Shown: positions 26,228 to 35,001 of the stretch, piece after piece
Layout: every line of letters begins with the position of its first letter
How positions within the stretch are numbered: the first letter of the stretch is position 1
Assembly: GCA_004173355.1 (NCBI GenBank)
Contig: SEAD01000001.1
Span: forward strand, 62,001 to 126,000
Direction: 5' to 3'
DNA length: 64,000 nucleotides
Origin: Chitinophagaceae bacterium
Lineage (GTDB): Bacteria > Bacteroidota > Bacteroidia > Chitinophagales > Chitinophagaceae
Made by a program: the position numbers and the translations under genes
The notes under the pieces: model-generated
Told to the model about the DNA's origin: nothing
Database searches by the model: none
The model's input: only the letters and a program-made list of their open reading frames with translations

Positions 26228-26917
26228 TCAGAAAGGGAGCAGCACGAGGGGAAGCAGGGCTACCAGGTCATCCTTGCGAAGCTGGTTGCGGAGGAAATGC
26301 AGGGCCGCCACCAACTGGTTTTTGACGGTCATTGGGGAGATCTGCAATTTTTCACCAATTTCCTTGTGCGTAAGACCGGAGAGACGGCTGAGTTTGAAAA
26401 TGTATTGACGCTGTGGGGGCATTTTATCTATTGCCTGGTAAAGCATGCCCTTTTTATCCTTGAGCGACAGGATCAGCTCAGCGTCCGGAACATCACCTGG
26501 GTCTGCCAACCGGCGCTTTACATGCTCAATATACCGCTGCTGGTGCGACATTTTCTTCAGGTAATTAAATGACAGGTTTGCTGCAACGGTGAAAAGCCAG
26601 GACGAGGGATTTTCTTTCAATGCCACCTGCGCGCGTTGTTCCCACAATTTGAGGAATGCCTGCTGGACAAGGCCTTCAGCCACTGTGTCCGATTTTACGA
26701 TCCGTAAAGTAAAGGAATACAGACGCGGGGTGTAGTAACGGAAAACCTGCCGGAAGGCAATGTCATCCCCGTCACCAATACTTCGGAATAAGTCAATATT
26801 TAAATCAGAGCCACCCAAACAGTCAGTCGAAATTGTATGAGTGTGGAAGTTAGCAATTTTTGGTGTCAGTCGGGCATCTTTACCGGGCAATCGGCGGAAC
26901 TTAATTATTCGATGCAC
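26228..26917 (-). CDS. ECF sigma factor paired with FecR
   Basis: 229 residues as called. The first 40 (MHRIIKFRRLPGKD) are outside the sigma fold, so a later non-ATG start is possible. Region 2 at about 48-120 (FRQVFRYYTPRLYSFTLRIV, VQQAFLKLWEQR, SWLFTVAANLSFNYLKK). Region 4 at about 160-215 (LPPQR-like MPPQRQYIFKLSRLSGLTHKEIGEKLQISPMTVKNQL). Typical of the FecI-like sigma factors that drive SusCD operons in Bacteroidota. First gene of the six-gene minus-strand locus that ends with the S9 peptidase. Confidence 0.9.
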   Translation of the reverse strand: MHRIIKFRRLPGKDARLTPKIANFHTHTISTDCLGGSDLNIDLFRSIGDGDDIAFRQVFRYYTPRLYSFTLRIVKSDTVAEGLVQQAFLKLWEQRAQVALKENPSSWLFTVAANLSFNYLKKMSHQQRYIEHVKRRLADPGDVPDAELILSLKDKKGMLYQAIDKMPPQRQYIFKLSRLSGLTHKEIGEKLQISPMTVKNQLVAALHFLRNQLRKDDLVALLPLVLLPF

Positions 26918-27113
26918 GCGAAAGCTGGTTACATAGATTATTCCGAAGAAACCATCGGGTTAACCAGCCAGTCTGCCGATTGACTTGGCTGAAAAAAAAG
27001 GAGCGCTTCCGGGACGCCGATCCTTGCGACTTGTAACAAATCCGTTGTATCGTTAAACATAACCGACATTGAGACCAGGATTTGCAGAAGGCAGGAAATT
27101 ATTAGATTTGGCG

Positions 27114-27783
27114 ATGACTGCGAAATTTACCCATGAAGAGATCATTTCCTACCTGTCATCCACCGGCCAGGAACAATACCATTTCCTGATTGACCTTGAG
27201 CACCCATATTTTTTTACCGCCGGTTCGCGGCTGACTTTATTTGCCGACAACGACCGGTGGGCGATTGTATTTGAAAAAGCCGGGTTCAGCACGGGCAGTG
27301 CGTGTGGTATGCTTGAGCTTTCCTATTACGGAAACTGTCTCAGGAATACCACCGAGCCGAACGGGCAGACATCCAACTCCAAATACGTGACATTGATTGA
27401 GTACGATGACCTGCAGGCGATCACCGAACCGGATGGCTTTGAACAGGTGGCAGCAAATGCCATTGAGATCCGTGTACGGGATAAGATAGTCCCAATCCAG
27501 AACGATCCTTCGGAATACCGGGCAAAAGGTATCGACCCCACGGGATACTCCGATCGTCCGGACCTGATAGAGTTTGAGGCAATGATCCGGTTCCTGGATG
27601 AGGTATCCCGAATACACCGACCCCGAGTCATGGACCTATAAGGCCATGGGCACTCCACCCGGTGAATATGAAACCTATAATATGATCGCGGATGTATTGG
27701 TTGCCAGGGATCCGGCGCTCTGGAAACCTACGCTTCCCCCAAACAATAACTGGCGGAACTGGCCCAATGCAGGTTATATGTAA
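27114..27783 (+). pseudogene. Uncharacterised cytosolic protein gene with an apparent single-base frameshift
   Basis: Two frames join into one sensible protein of about 222 residues. The first runs from ATG 27114 (MTAKFTHEEIISYLSS) to the segment FEAMIRFLDE and then turns into junk (VSRIHRPRVMDL, stop at 27641). The other frame continues naturally from about 27605 (YPEYTDPESWTYKAMG, then GTPPGEYETYNMIADVL) and ends in NWPNAGYM at 27783. Removing one G in the GATGAGGTAT stretch (27599-27608) would restore the frame. The family is unknown to me; the protein has no signal peptide or membrane segment. It could be a true pseudogene or a sequencing error. Confidence 0.6.
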
Positions 27784-27823
27784 GGGTATGCGTTACTACC
27801 GGCAGGAAGGCAATGCAATAAGA

Positions 27824-30800
27824 CTACCGTATAAATTGCTTCGAGATTACATCATATTTCAGCAACAGCTCATTCGACTTTCCCGTTTTGTCGAAGAACG
27901 ACTCCCAGGTACTGAGTGGCTCCCAGATACAGGTCCCCTTCCCGCGACCGCCTGGTACATCAAAGGCAATCCTGTTGACGAGGTCTTTTAACTGGGAGTA
28001 CTCCACCACAATGACATCTTTATCGTATTTCCGGGACAAGGAAGCAAGATTATCCCGCAGGTCGTCTGGGGTACCGTGCCACATGGGATAGTACGATTCA
28101 CCTATCACATCAAAGTGAACACCCCGTGCAAGCATATGGTCTACAAACCCTGCCGATTCATCATGTTGCCCGCCGAGTGCCACATGCAGCATCATGACCA
28201 CCTCGGGTGAAATCCTTTTTACTGCGGAAGTACCCGCTTTGATGAGTCGGGCCAGCTGGTCGGGGTTCATAATGTTCCCATCCGGCCATACAATGCCGTG
28301 GTTAATTTCATTTCCCACCTGCACCATATCGGGTACCGTGCCCTGTGCCTTCAATGCAGTCATAACCTGGGTAGTAAAATCAAACAATTGTTGCTCCAGT
28401 GTTTCAAAACCACTACCCTTCCAGATAGCCGGTTTGAACTGTTTGCCGGGATCGGCCCAGGTATCGCTGTAATGGAAGTCCAGCAACAGTTTGAGCCCCG
28501 CGTCTTTCACCCGTTTCGCCATCCGGAGTGTGTTGGCGAGATCACAAAATCCCTTGCCGGGCGAATAACCACTATCCGCAGCCGGGTCATTGAAAATCCG
28601 CAGGCGGATATAGTTAAAGCCATGCTCCTTCAGGATCGCAATCGCATCTTTTTTTACCCCATTATCTGAAAAACGGATGCCTTTCGCTTCCAGTTCCGGA
28701 AGGAAGGAAATATCGGCTCCCAGCATTTTATCAACCAGGCGCGGCCGGGCCTGTTCAGCTGTCAGGTCAAATTTCTTATTGTTGGTAATCGTTGCTGCAT
28801 TAACGTCCGACACTGTGATGATGTCGGTGCCGCCCTGTTGCAATCCGGTAGAACTTGCCACAAATTTTATTATACCCGCGTTCCTTCCAGCCTGTACAAT
28901 GACCTGGCACTTACCATTAAATAACCTCCGCTGCCAGACACCATCGGCGCATTTATCAGGCTCGTGACTACTCGGATCCCCATTCCCTACACCAATGATC
29001 TTCGCATCGCCTTCAATTTTAAACCGGATCAGGTTGTCGGCATCGGGTACTTCCCGTCCCTGTTTGTCTACCACCTTCACATTGATTACGCTCACATCTT
29101 TCCCATCGGCAAGTAAAGTAGTCTTGTAAGGCACAATCAGCACTTCATGGGCAGGATCGGTTGTCTGCAGTTGCGAAACCAGTTTCCGCCCCTTTTTATA
29201 AGCAACCGCTTCAAGCGTTCCGGGTTCATAATTCACCATCCAGTTGAGATGCCCATTGCGGGGCATATCCTTTTTCCCTAAACTTTTTCCGTTCAGGAAC
29301 ATTTCCACATTATCTGCATTACTGTTGACCCAAACATCTACCGAATCCTTTTTAACGCCCCAGGTCTGAACCCTGTTCCAGTTCGCGCTGATATGCAATA
29401 CATCCTTATCCGTCCACCAGGACTGGTAATAATAATAGATGTTCTTCGGGAAACCACATACGTCCATCACTCCGAAATGGGAACTGATATTCGGCCACTG
29501 GAATGGGGTTGGTTCCCCGCGATAGTCGAACCCGGTCCAGATAAAGCCCCCCGCCCAGTAGTCATTGACAGCAGCGAGACTCCACCATTCTTCCGCGCGA
29601 CTGGCCCACCAGGGTGCGGTGATATCCTGGTCGGGGAGGTATCCGCGGAGGCTATCCTTTGTATATACCCCGCGTGTTGTCACCGTACTTCCCATTTCGG
29701 TGCCAATGATCGGGTGAGTGGGATGTGAAGCATGATAGTCTGCAACAGCAAACTGCCTGTAATTAAACCCGCGGACCGGAATTACCTCATTCACTCCCTT
29801 GAAAACATTCGGCAGGTCGGCGGCATAGGTACTGGTCCGTGTCGGATCGAGTTCCTTTTGTTTAGCCACCAGCGTCTGGGCAATACGTTTGCCATAACTG
29901 GTGGTCTGGATCCAGCCTTCCTCATTTGCAATGGACCACATAAATACGGAAGGGTGGTTCCTGTCGCGTTTGATTAGACGGGTAAACTGGTCCATGTACT
30001 CCGGACTGCTGTTCAGCAGGCGCTGTTCATCCATTACCAGCATGCCGAGACTGTCGCAGGCATCCAGCAATTCAGTATTCGGGGCATGATGGCTGGTGCG
30101 GTAAGCATTCGAACCCATATTTTTCAACAACCCTATCCTGTAATAATGCATATAATCCGGGAGGGCCGAACCAAGTCCCGCATGATCCTGATGGTTATTC
30201 GTACCCAGCAGTTTCACATGTTTACCATTCAGGAAAAATCCTTTTTCGTTGATGTCAATCGTCCGGATCCCGATCCGTTGCTTTACTTCGTCAACAGCTC
30301 CGTTTTCAGACTGCACAGTTGTGACCACGCGATACAGGTATGGATCCTCGAGCGACCATTGCCTGAAGTTTTTAATATTTACCTCGAGATCGGCAACGAC
30401 CGACTGCCCAGGCTGGGTGGATAGTTGCTTTGAACCACTTTTAGCCACTACCCTTCCGTCGCGGTCCGTCAGCAAAAAACTCACAGTAGCTTTTGAAAAA
30501 AGCAACCCGTTGTTCTGGATTGTAGTTGATACTTTTACTACTGCATTCTTTCCGCTCACCACCGTCCGTGCAAAGACCCCATCTTCCGCGATATGCTGGT
30601 TGGGATACGTTTCCAGCCAGGTATGCCGGTAGATTCCGGCTCCTTCGTAAAACCAGCCTTCGTATTGGCTGGCATCGGCACGAACCACCAGTGTATTCGG
30701 CCCCCGGAAATTGATGTAGTCGGTTACATCGTAGGATACTCCCACATACCCGCTCATATTATTACCCAGATAAAATCCATTCAGCCAGATTTTTGCGTCG

Positions 30801-31222
30801 CGGTAAACTCCATCAAAAACCACGCGGAAACGCTGACCTGAATCAGCGGCATTCACTTCAAACTTCTTTCGGTACCAGCCAATACTGGTTGCCGGGAAAG
30901 CCCCGCCCACCGATTTATATCCATGCGAGGCATGATCAAAATTAATGGAGTTCACAAACGGCAATTCCGCTGCCCAGTCGTGCGGCAGGTCGAGTTTACG
31001 CCATCCGGTATCCACAAACGATGGATCGATTGCCGTATTTTTCGCATTGCCTGATTTCGAAAAAAGATTGGTCAGCGAATAATTGAAATCCTTCTCCGCA
31101 TTCGCCGCATGGCCGAGGGCGAAGAGCCAGTTATGATCAAGGCTGGTCCGCGTGCGCCGGTTGCTCTGGGAAATGGAATCCGTGGAAATAATCACGCACG
31201 CAATGAAAAATATGTATCTCAC
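27824..31222 (-). CDS. GH2 beta-galactosidase fused to GH53 endo-beta-1,4-galactanase
   Basis: 1132 residues with a signal peptide (1-19). Residues about 25-600 are a full GH2 enzyme: sugar-binding domain (LDLPHDWAAELPF), immunoglobulin-like domain, and TIM barrel with acid/base Glu434 in SIANEEGW and nucleophile Glu509 in GTEMGS. A DUF4982-like and a second beta domain follow (about 605-810). From about 830 comes a complete GH53 barrel: FNYIRLRIF, LDFHYSDTWADPGKQ, acid/base Glu972 in VGNEINHG, nucleophile Glu1074 in VVEYSQ. One protein thus pairs an endo- and an exo-acting galactan enzyme. Last gene of the galactan locus. Confidence 0.9.
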   Translation of the reverse strand: MRYIFFIACVIISTDSISQSNRRTRTSLDHNWLFALGHAANAEKDFNYSLTNLFSKSGNAKNTAIDPSFVDTGWRKLDLPHDWAAELPFVNSINFDHASHGYKSVGGAFPATSIGWYRKKFEVNAADSGQRFRVVFDGVYRDAKIWLNGFYLGNNMSGYVGVSYDVTDYINFRGPNTLVVRADASQYEGWFYEGAGIYRHTWLETYPNQHIAEDGVFARTVVSGKNAVVKVSTTIQNNGLLFSKATVSFLLTDRDGRVVAKSGSKQLSTQPGQSVVADLEVNIKNFRQWSLEDPYLYRVVTTVQSENGAVDEVKQRIGIRTIDINEKGFFLNGKHVKLLGTNNHQDHAGLGSALPDYMHYYRIGLLKNMGSNAYRTSHHAPNTELLDACDSLGMLVMDEQRLLNSSPEYMDQFTRLIKRDRNHPSVFMWSIANEEGWIQTTSYGKRIAQTLVAKQKELDPTRTSTYAADLPNVFKGVNEVIPVRGFNYRQFAVADYHASHPTHPIIGTEMGSTVTTRGVYTKDSLRGYLPDQDITAPWWASRAEEWWSLAAVNDYWAGGFIWTGFDYRGEPTPFQWPNISSHFGVMDVCGFPKNIYYYYQSWWTDKDVLHISANWNRVQTWGVKKDSVDVWVNSNADNVEMFLNGKSLGKKDMPRNGHLNWMVNYEPGTLEAVAYKKGRKLVSQLQTTDPAHEVLIVPYKTTLLADGKDVSVINVKVVDKQGREVPDADNLIRFKIEGDAKIIGVGNGDPSSHEPDKCADGVWQRRLFNGKCQVIVQAGRNAGIIKFVASSTGLQQGGTDIITVSDVNAATITNNKKFDLTAEQARPRLVDKMLGADISFLPELEAKGIRFSDNGVKKDAIAILKEHGFNYIRLRIFNDPAADSGYSPGKGFCDLANTLRMAKRVKDAGLKLLLDFHYSDTWADPGKQFKPAIWKGSGFETLEQQLFDFTTQVMTALKAQGTVPDMVQVGNEINHGIVWPDGNIMNPDQLARLIKAGTSAVKRISPEVVMMLHVALGGQHDESAGFVDHMLARGVHFDVIGESYYPMWHGTPDDLRDNLASLSRKYDKDVIVVEYSQLKDLVNRIAFDVPGGRGKGTCIWEPLSTWESFFDKTGKSNELLLKYDVISKQFIR

Positions 31223-31260
31223 TGTATACCGGGTTTTATCGGGTAAGTAATCGGGGAAAT

Positions 31261-32313
31261 CTAATCTTTAAACGGATCGAGGGCAATGGTTGGTTTGCCG
31301 GAATTATCAAAAGCCCCAAGCGTGTAACCCTGCCAGTTGCCATAACTCTGGGGTTCCCAGTAAAGCACACCCAGCCCTTTATTTCCCGGGAGGCTTTTGA
31401 CCTTGCTGATGATATCCATGACGAAAGCCTTTGAAGCGGCAGCCTGGTCCCAGCTCATACCCACTTCGCAGATCATGATCTCTTTTCCATAGCGGGTGAT
31501 CATATCATTCATATTAGCGAGGGATTGTGTAGCCAGCGTTGACCAGTCCGTCGGCGAAGGGTAAAGCGACATCCCGATTATATCCCATTTGGCGCCATTG
31601 GATTTAAGACCGTCGAACATCCACCTGAACAGGGAATTGTTGAATGCATTGGACACATGCACGATCACCTTTGCATCGGGAAATACGGCTTTACTCGCAT
31701 CATAGCCCGCGTTAACCAGCTGGGCAAACTGCGCCATGCTGGTGGAGGCTTTTCCGTCAGGCCACAACATCCCGTCATTGGTTTCGTTTCCAACCGACAC
31801 CCATTCCGGCGACACACCTGCATCTTTTAACGCAGTGAGCATTGCTGTTGTGTGGTTTGCCAGCGCTGATTTCAGTCCTGCAAAATCCAGTGAAGCCCAT
31901 GCCGCAGGTTTACCCTGTTTGCCGGGATCGGCCCAGGTATCGCTGTGATGGAACACGATCATCACACGGAGCCCGAGTGCTTTTGCACGGACTGCTTTTG
32001 CTACTACATCTGCCTGGTTATTGTAACCATTTGCCGGATTCACCCATACACGCAGCCGGATCGTATTCATGCCCCCTGCTTTCAGCAGTGCCATCAGTTC
32101 GGTTTCGACTCCGCTACTGTTGTAAAATTTCCTGCCTGCGGCTTCCATTTCGGTTATCCAGCTTACATCCGCGCCTTTGACAAATGAAGTTGCAGGTGGT
32201 TCCGGAACCGGTGGTTCAGGCTCAGGTGAACTGCTTTTTTTATTGCAGGAAAATGCCATGGCAAGGACAAGCAGCGAAGAGAACACAGATAGGCGAAATA
32301 ACTTGATCATCAT
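31261..32313 (-). CDS. Arabinogalactan endo-beta-1,4-galactanase (GH53), lipoprotein
   Basis: 350 residues; lipobox MAFSCNKKSSS (Cys23), then a Pro/Glu linker (PEPEPPVPEPP). The GH53 barrel starts at KGADVSWITEMEAAG. Key parts: NTIRLRVWVNP, FHHSDTWADPGKQ, acid/base Glu177 in VGNETNDG, nucleophile Glu283 in ICEVGMSW. It cuts internal beta-1,4-galactosyl links of pectic galactan, probably on the cell surface given the acidic linker after the lipidated Cys. Starts 5 bp after the SusE-like gene and precedes the GH2-GH53 fusion by 38 bp; a single operon is likely. Confidence 0.93.
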   Translation of the reverse strand: MMIKLFRLSVFSSLLVLAMAFSCNKKSSSPEPEPPVPEPPATSFVKGADVSWITEMEAAGRKFYNSSGVETELMALLKAGGMNTIRLRVWVNPANGYNNQADVVAKAVRAKALGLRVMIVFHHSDTWADPGKQGKPAAWASLDFAGLKSALANHTTAMLTALKDAGVSPEWVSVGNETNDGMLWPDGKASTSMAQFAQLVNAGYDASKAVFPDAKVIVHVSNAFNNSLFRWMFDGLKSNGAKWDIIGMSLYPSPTDWSTLATQSLANMNDMITRYGKEIMICEVGMSWDQAAASKAFVMDIISKVKSLPGNKGLGVLYWEPQSYGNWQGYTLGAFDNSGKPTIALDPFKD

Positions 32314-32318
32314 TTCAA

Positions 32319-33356
32319 TTACTGGATTTTATAAGTATAGTTACCGGGTATGCTGATATCGAGGATTACATTATGCGTACCGGCTGTAACCGGAATATTT
32401 GCGCCATTGTATTCAAGGGATAGATCCGTACCGGTGTCCCCGAAATTAATCGGCCAGTCATTATTGGCCCTGAATTTAAATACACCATTTGCTGCTGCAG
32501 TCAGGGTGCCTGTCCATTGTTTGGTCGATGCATCATAAGTCATCGCCGCATCGCCTGCCCAGCTGTTGAAGTCACCGATCATGCTCCAGCTATTGATCTT
32601 TGTACCACTCCAGGAATTGTCGTTGGTATTGCCTTTCAGCAAATAGTATCCGGTTGAGGGGACATACAGGTTACCACCTGTGGTATTGAACAGACCGCTG
32701 ATATCCGGGCCGGCTTCTGTGCTGGATGCCCATCCGTAGATAATATGGTTCCAGTCTGGTTCGCTGGTGTATTTGAATACAGCTCCCGAAGGGAAATTCA
32801 CATACCCTTCATACACCCCGTTCCCGGCTTTGGAAGAGATTTTCTCCGCGGTTGCCGGATTCCATCCCTGGTATTCCCCGGGCACCCACAACGATGGATA
32901 GTTGATGATTACGAGATAAGGGGTTACGGTAAAACTGACTACGGATGAATACTGGCGGATTGAATCGCTGAGCGTCGACAACACGCGAACTTCAATCTGA
33001 CCGGCACTTCCAACGGGGATTCCCTGTAAAAGGGCAATCTGGTTCAGTTCGGCACCGGTGTACTTGATTACACGGGTATTGCCAAGGGTCACCTCTTTTG
33101 GAGTTGCGAAACTACTGCCGGCTTTTGCCAGCTGGACAGAATAACTCACCGCAGCACTGAAACCGTAATCGGCCGCCGTCCAGGAAATAGCCTGCACGGT
33201 ATCCTCTGCAGTTGTTTCGTTCAGCACAACGGTGGCTGCAGACACGGTAATACCTGGAAGCACCGCTTCCTGCATCACTGTGAGGTCCATATCTTTTTTA
33301 CAGGATGAAAACAACAGCACGAAAGCTGTGAGTACACTTACAATTATTTTTTTCAT
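32319..33356 (-). CDS. SusE/SusF-like starch/galactan-binding surface lipoprotein
   Basis: 345 residues; lipobox LLFSSCKKDMD. N-terminal SusE-type domain (about 35-145; TTAEDTVQAISWTAADYGFS and VSYSVQLAKAG), followed by two carbohydrate-binding-like beta modules: SLWVPGEYQGWNPATAEKIS (about 155-240) and WSMIGDFNSWAGDAAMTYD (about 255-345). The paired W-x-P-G-x-Y/I-G-D-F-N-x-W patterns are those of SusE/SusF modules. Here the neighbours make galactan the likely ligand. It sits 20 bp after SusD and 5 bp before GH53. Confidence 0.88.
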   Translation of the reverse strand: MKKIIVSVLTAFVLLFSSCKKDMDLTVMQEAVLPGITVSAATVVLNETTAEDTVQAISWTAADYGFSAAVSYSVQLAKAGSSFATPKEVTLGNTRVIKYTGAELNQIALLQGIPVGSAGQIEVRVLSTLSDSIRQYSSVVSFTVTPYLVIINYPSLWVPGEYQGWNPATAEKISSKAGNGVYEGYVNFPSGAVFKYTSEPDWNHIIYGWASSTEAGPDISGLFNTTGGNLYVPSTGYYLLKGNTNDNSWSGTKINSWSMIGDFNSWAGDAAMTYDASTKQWTGTLTAAANGVFKFRANNDWPINFGDTGTDLSLEYNGANIPVTAGTHNVILDISIPGNYTYKIQ

Positions 33357-33376
33357 ACAAGCAATTTGGGTGGTGA

Positions 33377-34981
33377 TCAGTATCCGGGGTTCTGGTTTAG
33401 ATTAGGATTCGACGACAGGTCGGTGGAAGGAATTGGGAACAGGTTGTACCGCGCATCCACCTGCCGTCCGGCAAACACCCCTCCTTTCCACGCCCACAGG
33501 TAAGAAGCCGTGGTAAATTTTTCGTAGCGTACCAGGTCGGTCCGCCGCTGGGCCTCATAATACATCTCCCTTGCCTTTTCATCCAGCAGGTAGTCGAGGG
33601 TAAGTTGTCCGGCAGTGATATTGCCATCGACGGTTCCCGAATAGGCCCGCGTGCGTAACAGGTTCATATAACCGAGGGCCGTCGCTGCATCTCCACCGGT
33701 GCCACCACGTAAAGTTGCTTCAGCATAGGTGAGGTAAATCTCCCCGAGTCTGAAAAGCGGAAAATCGATATCTGCCCAGTTGCCCGCCGGGTCAGCATTT
33801 GGAGCTGCGCCACCTCCGCGGGTGAGATTACGGTATTTGGAAGAGGAATACCCGTCCTTTTCGGTGTACAGGTCATTCATGGTGAGGCTGTGCCCGGTAG
33901 TGTAAAACTGTGCGCGTTTATCGGTTGCTCCGGTTTTGTCGGCAAACAGGTTGGTAAAGGTATGCGGGTGCCTTAATCCGCCCCATGGACCGCTGGTACC
34001 GGAGATACTACCCGGTACAGAGGCAGGCCCATGTGCAAGGAACGTAGTGCCACCCCAGTTCTGTGTATGGGATGCATCGTAGGCAATGGTGAAAATAAAC
34101 TCGTCCGTGTTAAGGTGGTTATCGGCGAGCATCAGTTCCCGGTAATTCCCATGTAAAGTATACCCTGCAGTAATGATCTTATTGCAATAAGTTATGGCAT
34201 CCGTGTTTCGTTCCGTGCCGGTGTAGACTTTTGCATTCAGGTAGATCCGGGAAAGCAGCGCCCATGCAGCGCCCTGATCTGCGCGTCCGTACTCGTTTGT
34301 CCTGACGGTGACCAGATCGTTCTCAATTTCCTTCAGTTCCGATTCGATATAACTGAAAAGATCGGAGCGGGTAATTTGCGACGGGATGCCTGAACCAATG
34401 GCATTTTCTTCGGTCACAAAGGGAGGATTTCCAAACAGGTCCATTAATACCCAGTACTGGTAGGCACGGAGGAATCGGGCTTCCAGCCTGTATTTCCGGA
34501 TATTGTCTGCATCGGCACCGGCTATTCCCCTTGCGGCCACACGATCGTCAGCTGATTGTTTGATAAAATCATTGGCCAGTGTGATCTGGAAAAATGCACG
34601 GTAATATACCCCGTTGATGATCGGGTTTGTAGCCGACCAGCTCATCTCTTTCAGTCCGCGTACACCAGCATCATTCTGCCAGGTCCATGCAGCCTCATCG
34701 GTAGTCAGTTCCTGCAGGTTGAAATAAAGCCGCAGGAAATCGGAGTTTCCTTCATCGGAGATGATCTGCGTCGGTATATCCGGGCTTCCCGTACCACCGG
34801 TGTTACCCGTTAGCGCAAAGGCACTGTAAACTTTTGCCAATGCCTGTTTGTATCCGAGCGGCGTGCTGTAGACCGTTTCAGCCGTGATATCATTGGTAGG
34901 AACAAGATCCAGTTTCTTAGTGCAGGATGTCAAAGCGGATACACCCGTAACACTGATCATCAAAAGCAATTGAAGTTTCAT
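33377..34981 (-). CDS. SusD family lipoprotein of the galactan locus
   Basis: 534 residues; lipobox GVSALTSCTKKLDL. SusD hallmarks: YSTPLGYKQALAKVYSAFAL, YRLEARFLRAYQYWVLMDLFGNPPFV, GAAWALLSRIYLNAKVYTG, DFPLFRLGEIYLTYAEATLRGG, LLDEKAREMYYEAQRRTDLVRY, and the C-terminal NLNQNPGY. Its job is to capture galacto-oligosaccharides and close the SusC barrel. 20 bp separate it from SusC upstream and 20 bp from the SusE-like gene downstream. Confidence 0.94.
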   Translation of the reverse strand: MKLQLLLMISVTGVSALTSCTKKLDLVPTNDITAETVYSTPLGYKQALAKVYSAFALTGNTGGTGSPDIPTQIISDEGNSDFLRLYFNLQELTTDEAAWTWQNDAGVRGLKEMSWSATNPIINGVYYRAFFQITLANDFIKQSADDRVAARGIAGADADNIRKYRLEARFLRAYQYWVLMDLFGNPPFVTEENAIGSGIPSQITRSDLFSYIESELKEIENDLVTVRTNEYGRADQGAAWALLSRIYLNAKVYTGTERNTDAITYCNKIITAGYTLHGNYRELMLADNHLNTDEFIFTIAYDASHTQNWGGTTFLAHGPASVPGSISGTSGPWGGLRHPHTFTNLFADKTGATDKRAQFYTTGHSLTMNDLYTEKDGYSSSKYRNLTRGGGAAPNADPAGNWADIDFPLFRLGEIYLTYAEATLRGGTGGDAATALGYMNLLRTRAYSGTVDGNITAGQLTLDYLLDEKAREMYYEAQRRTDLVRYEKFTTASYLWAWKGGVFAGRQVDARYNLFPIPSTDLSSNPNLNQNPGY

Positions 34982-35001
34982 ATAATTAATTTTTCGGGTG
35001 A

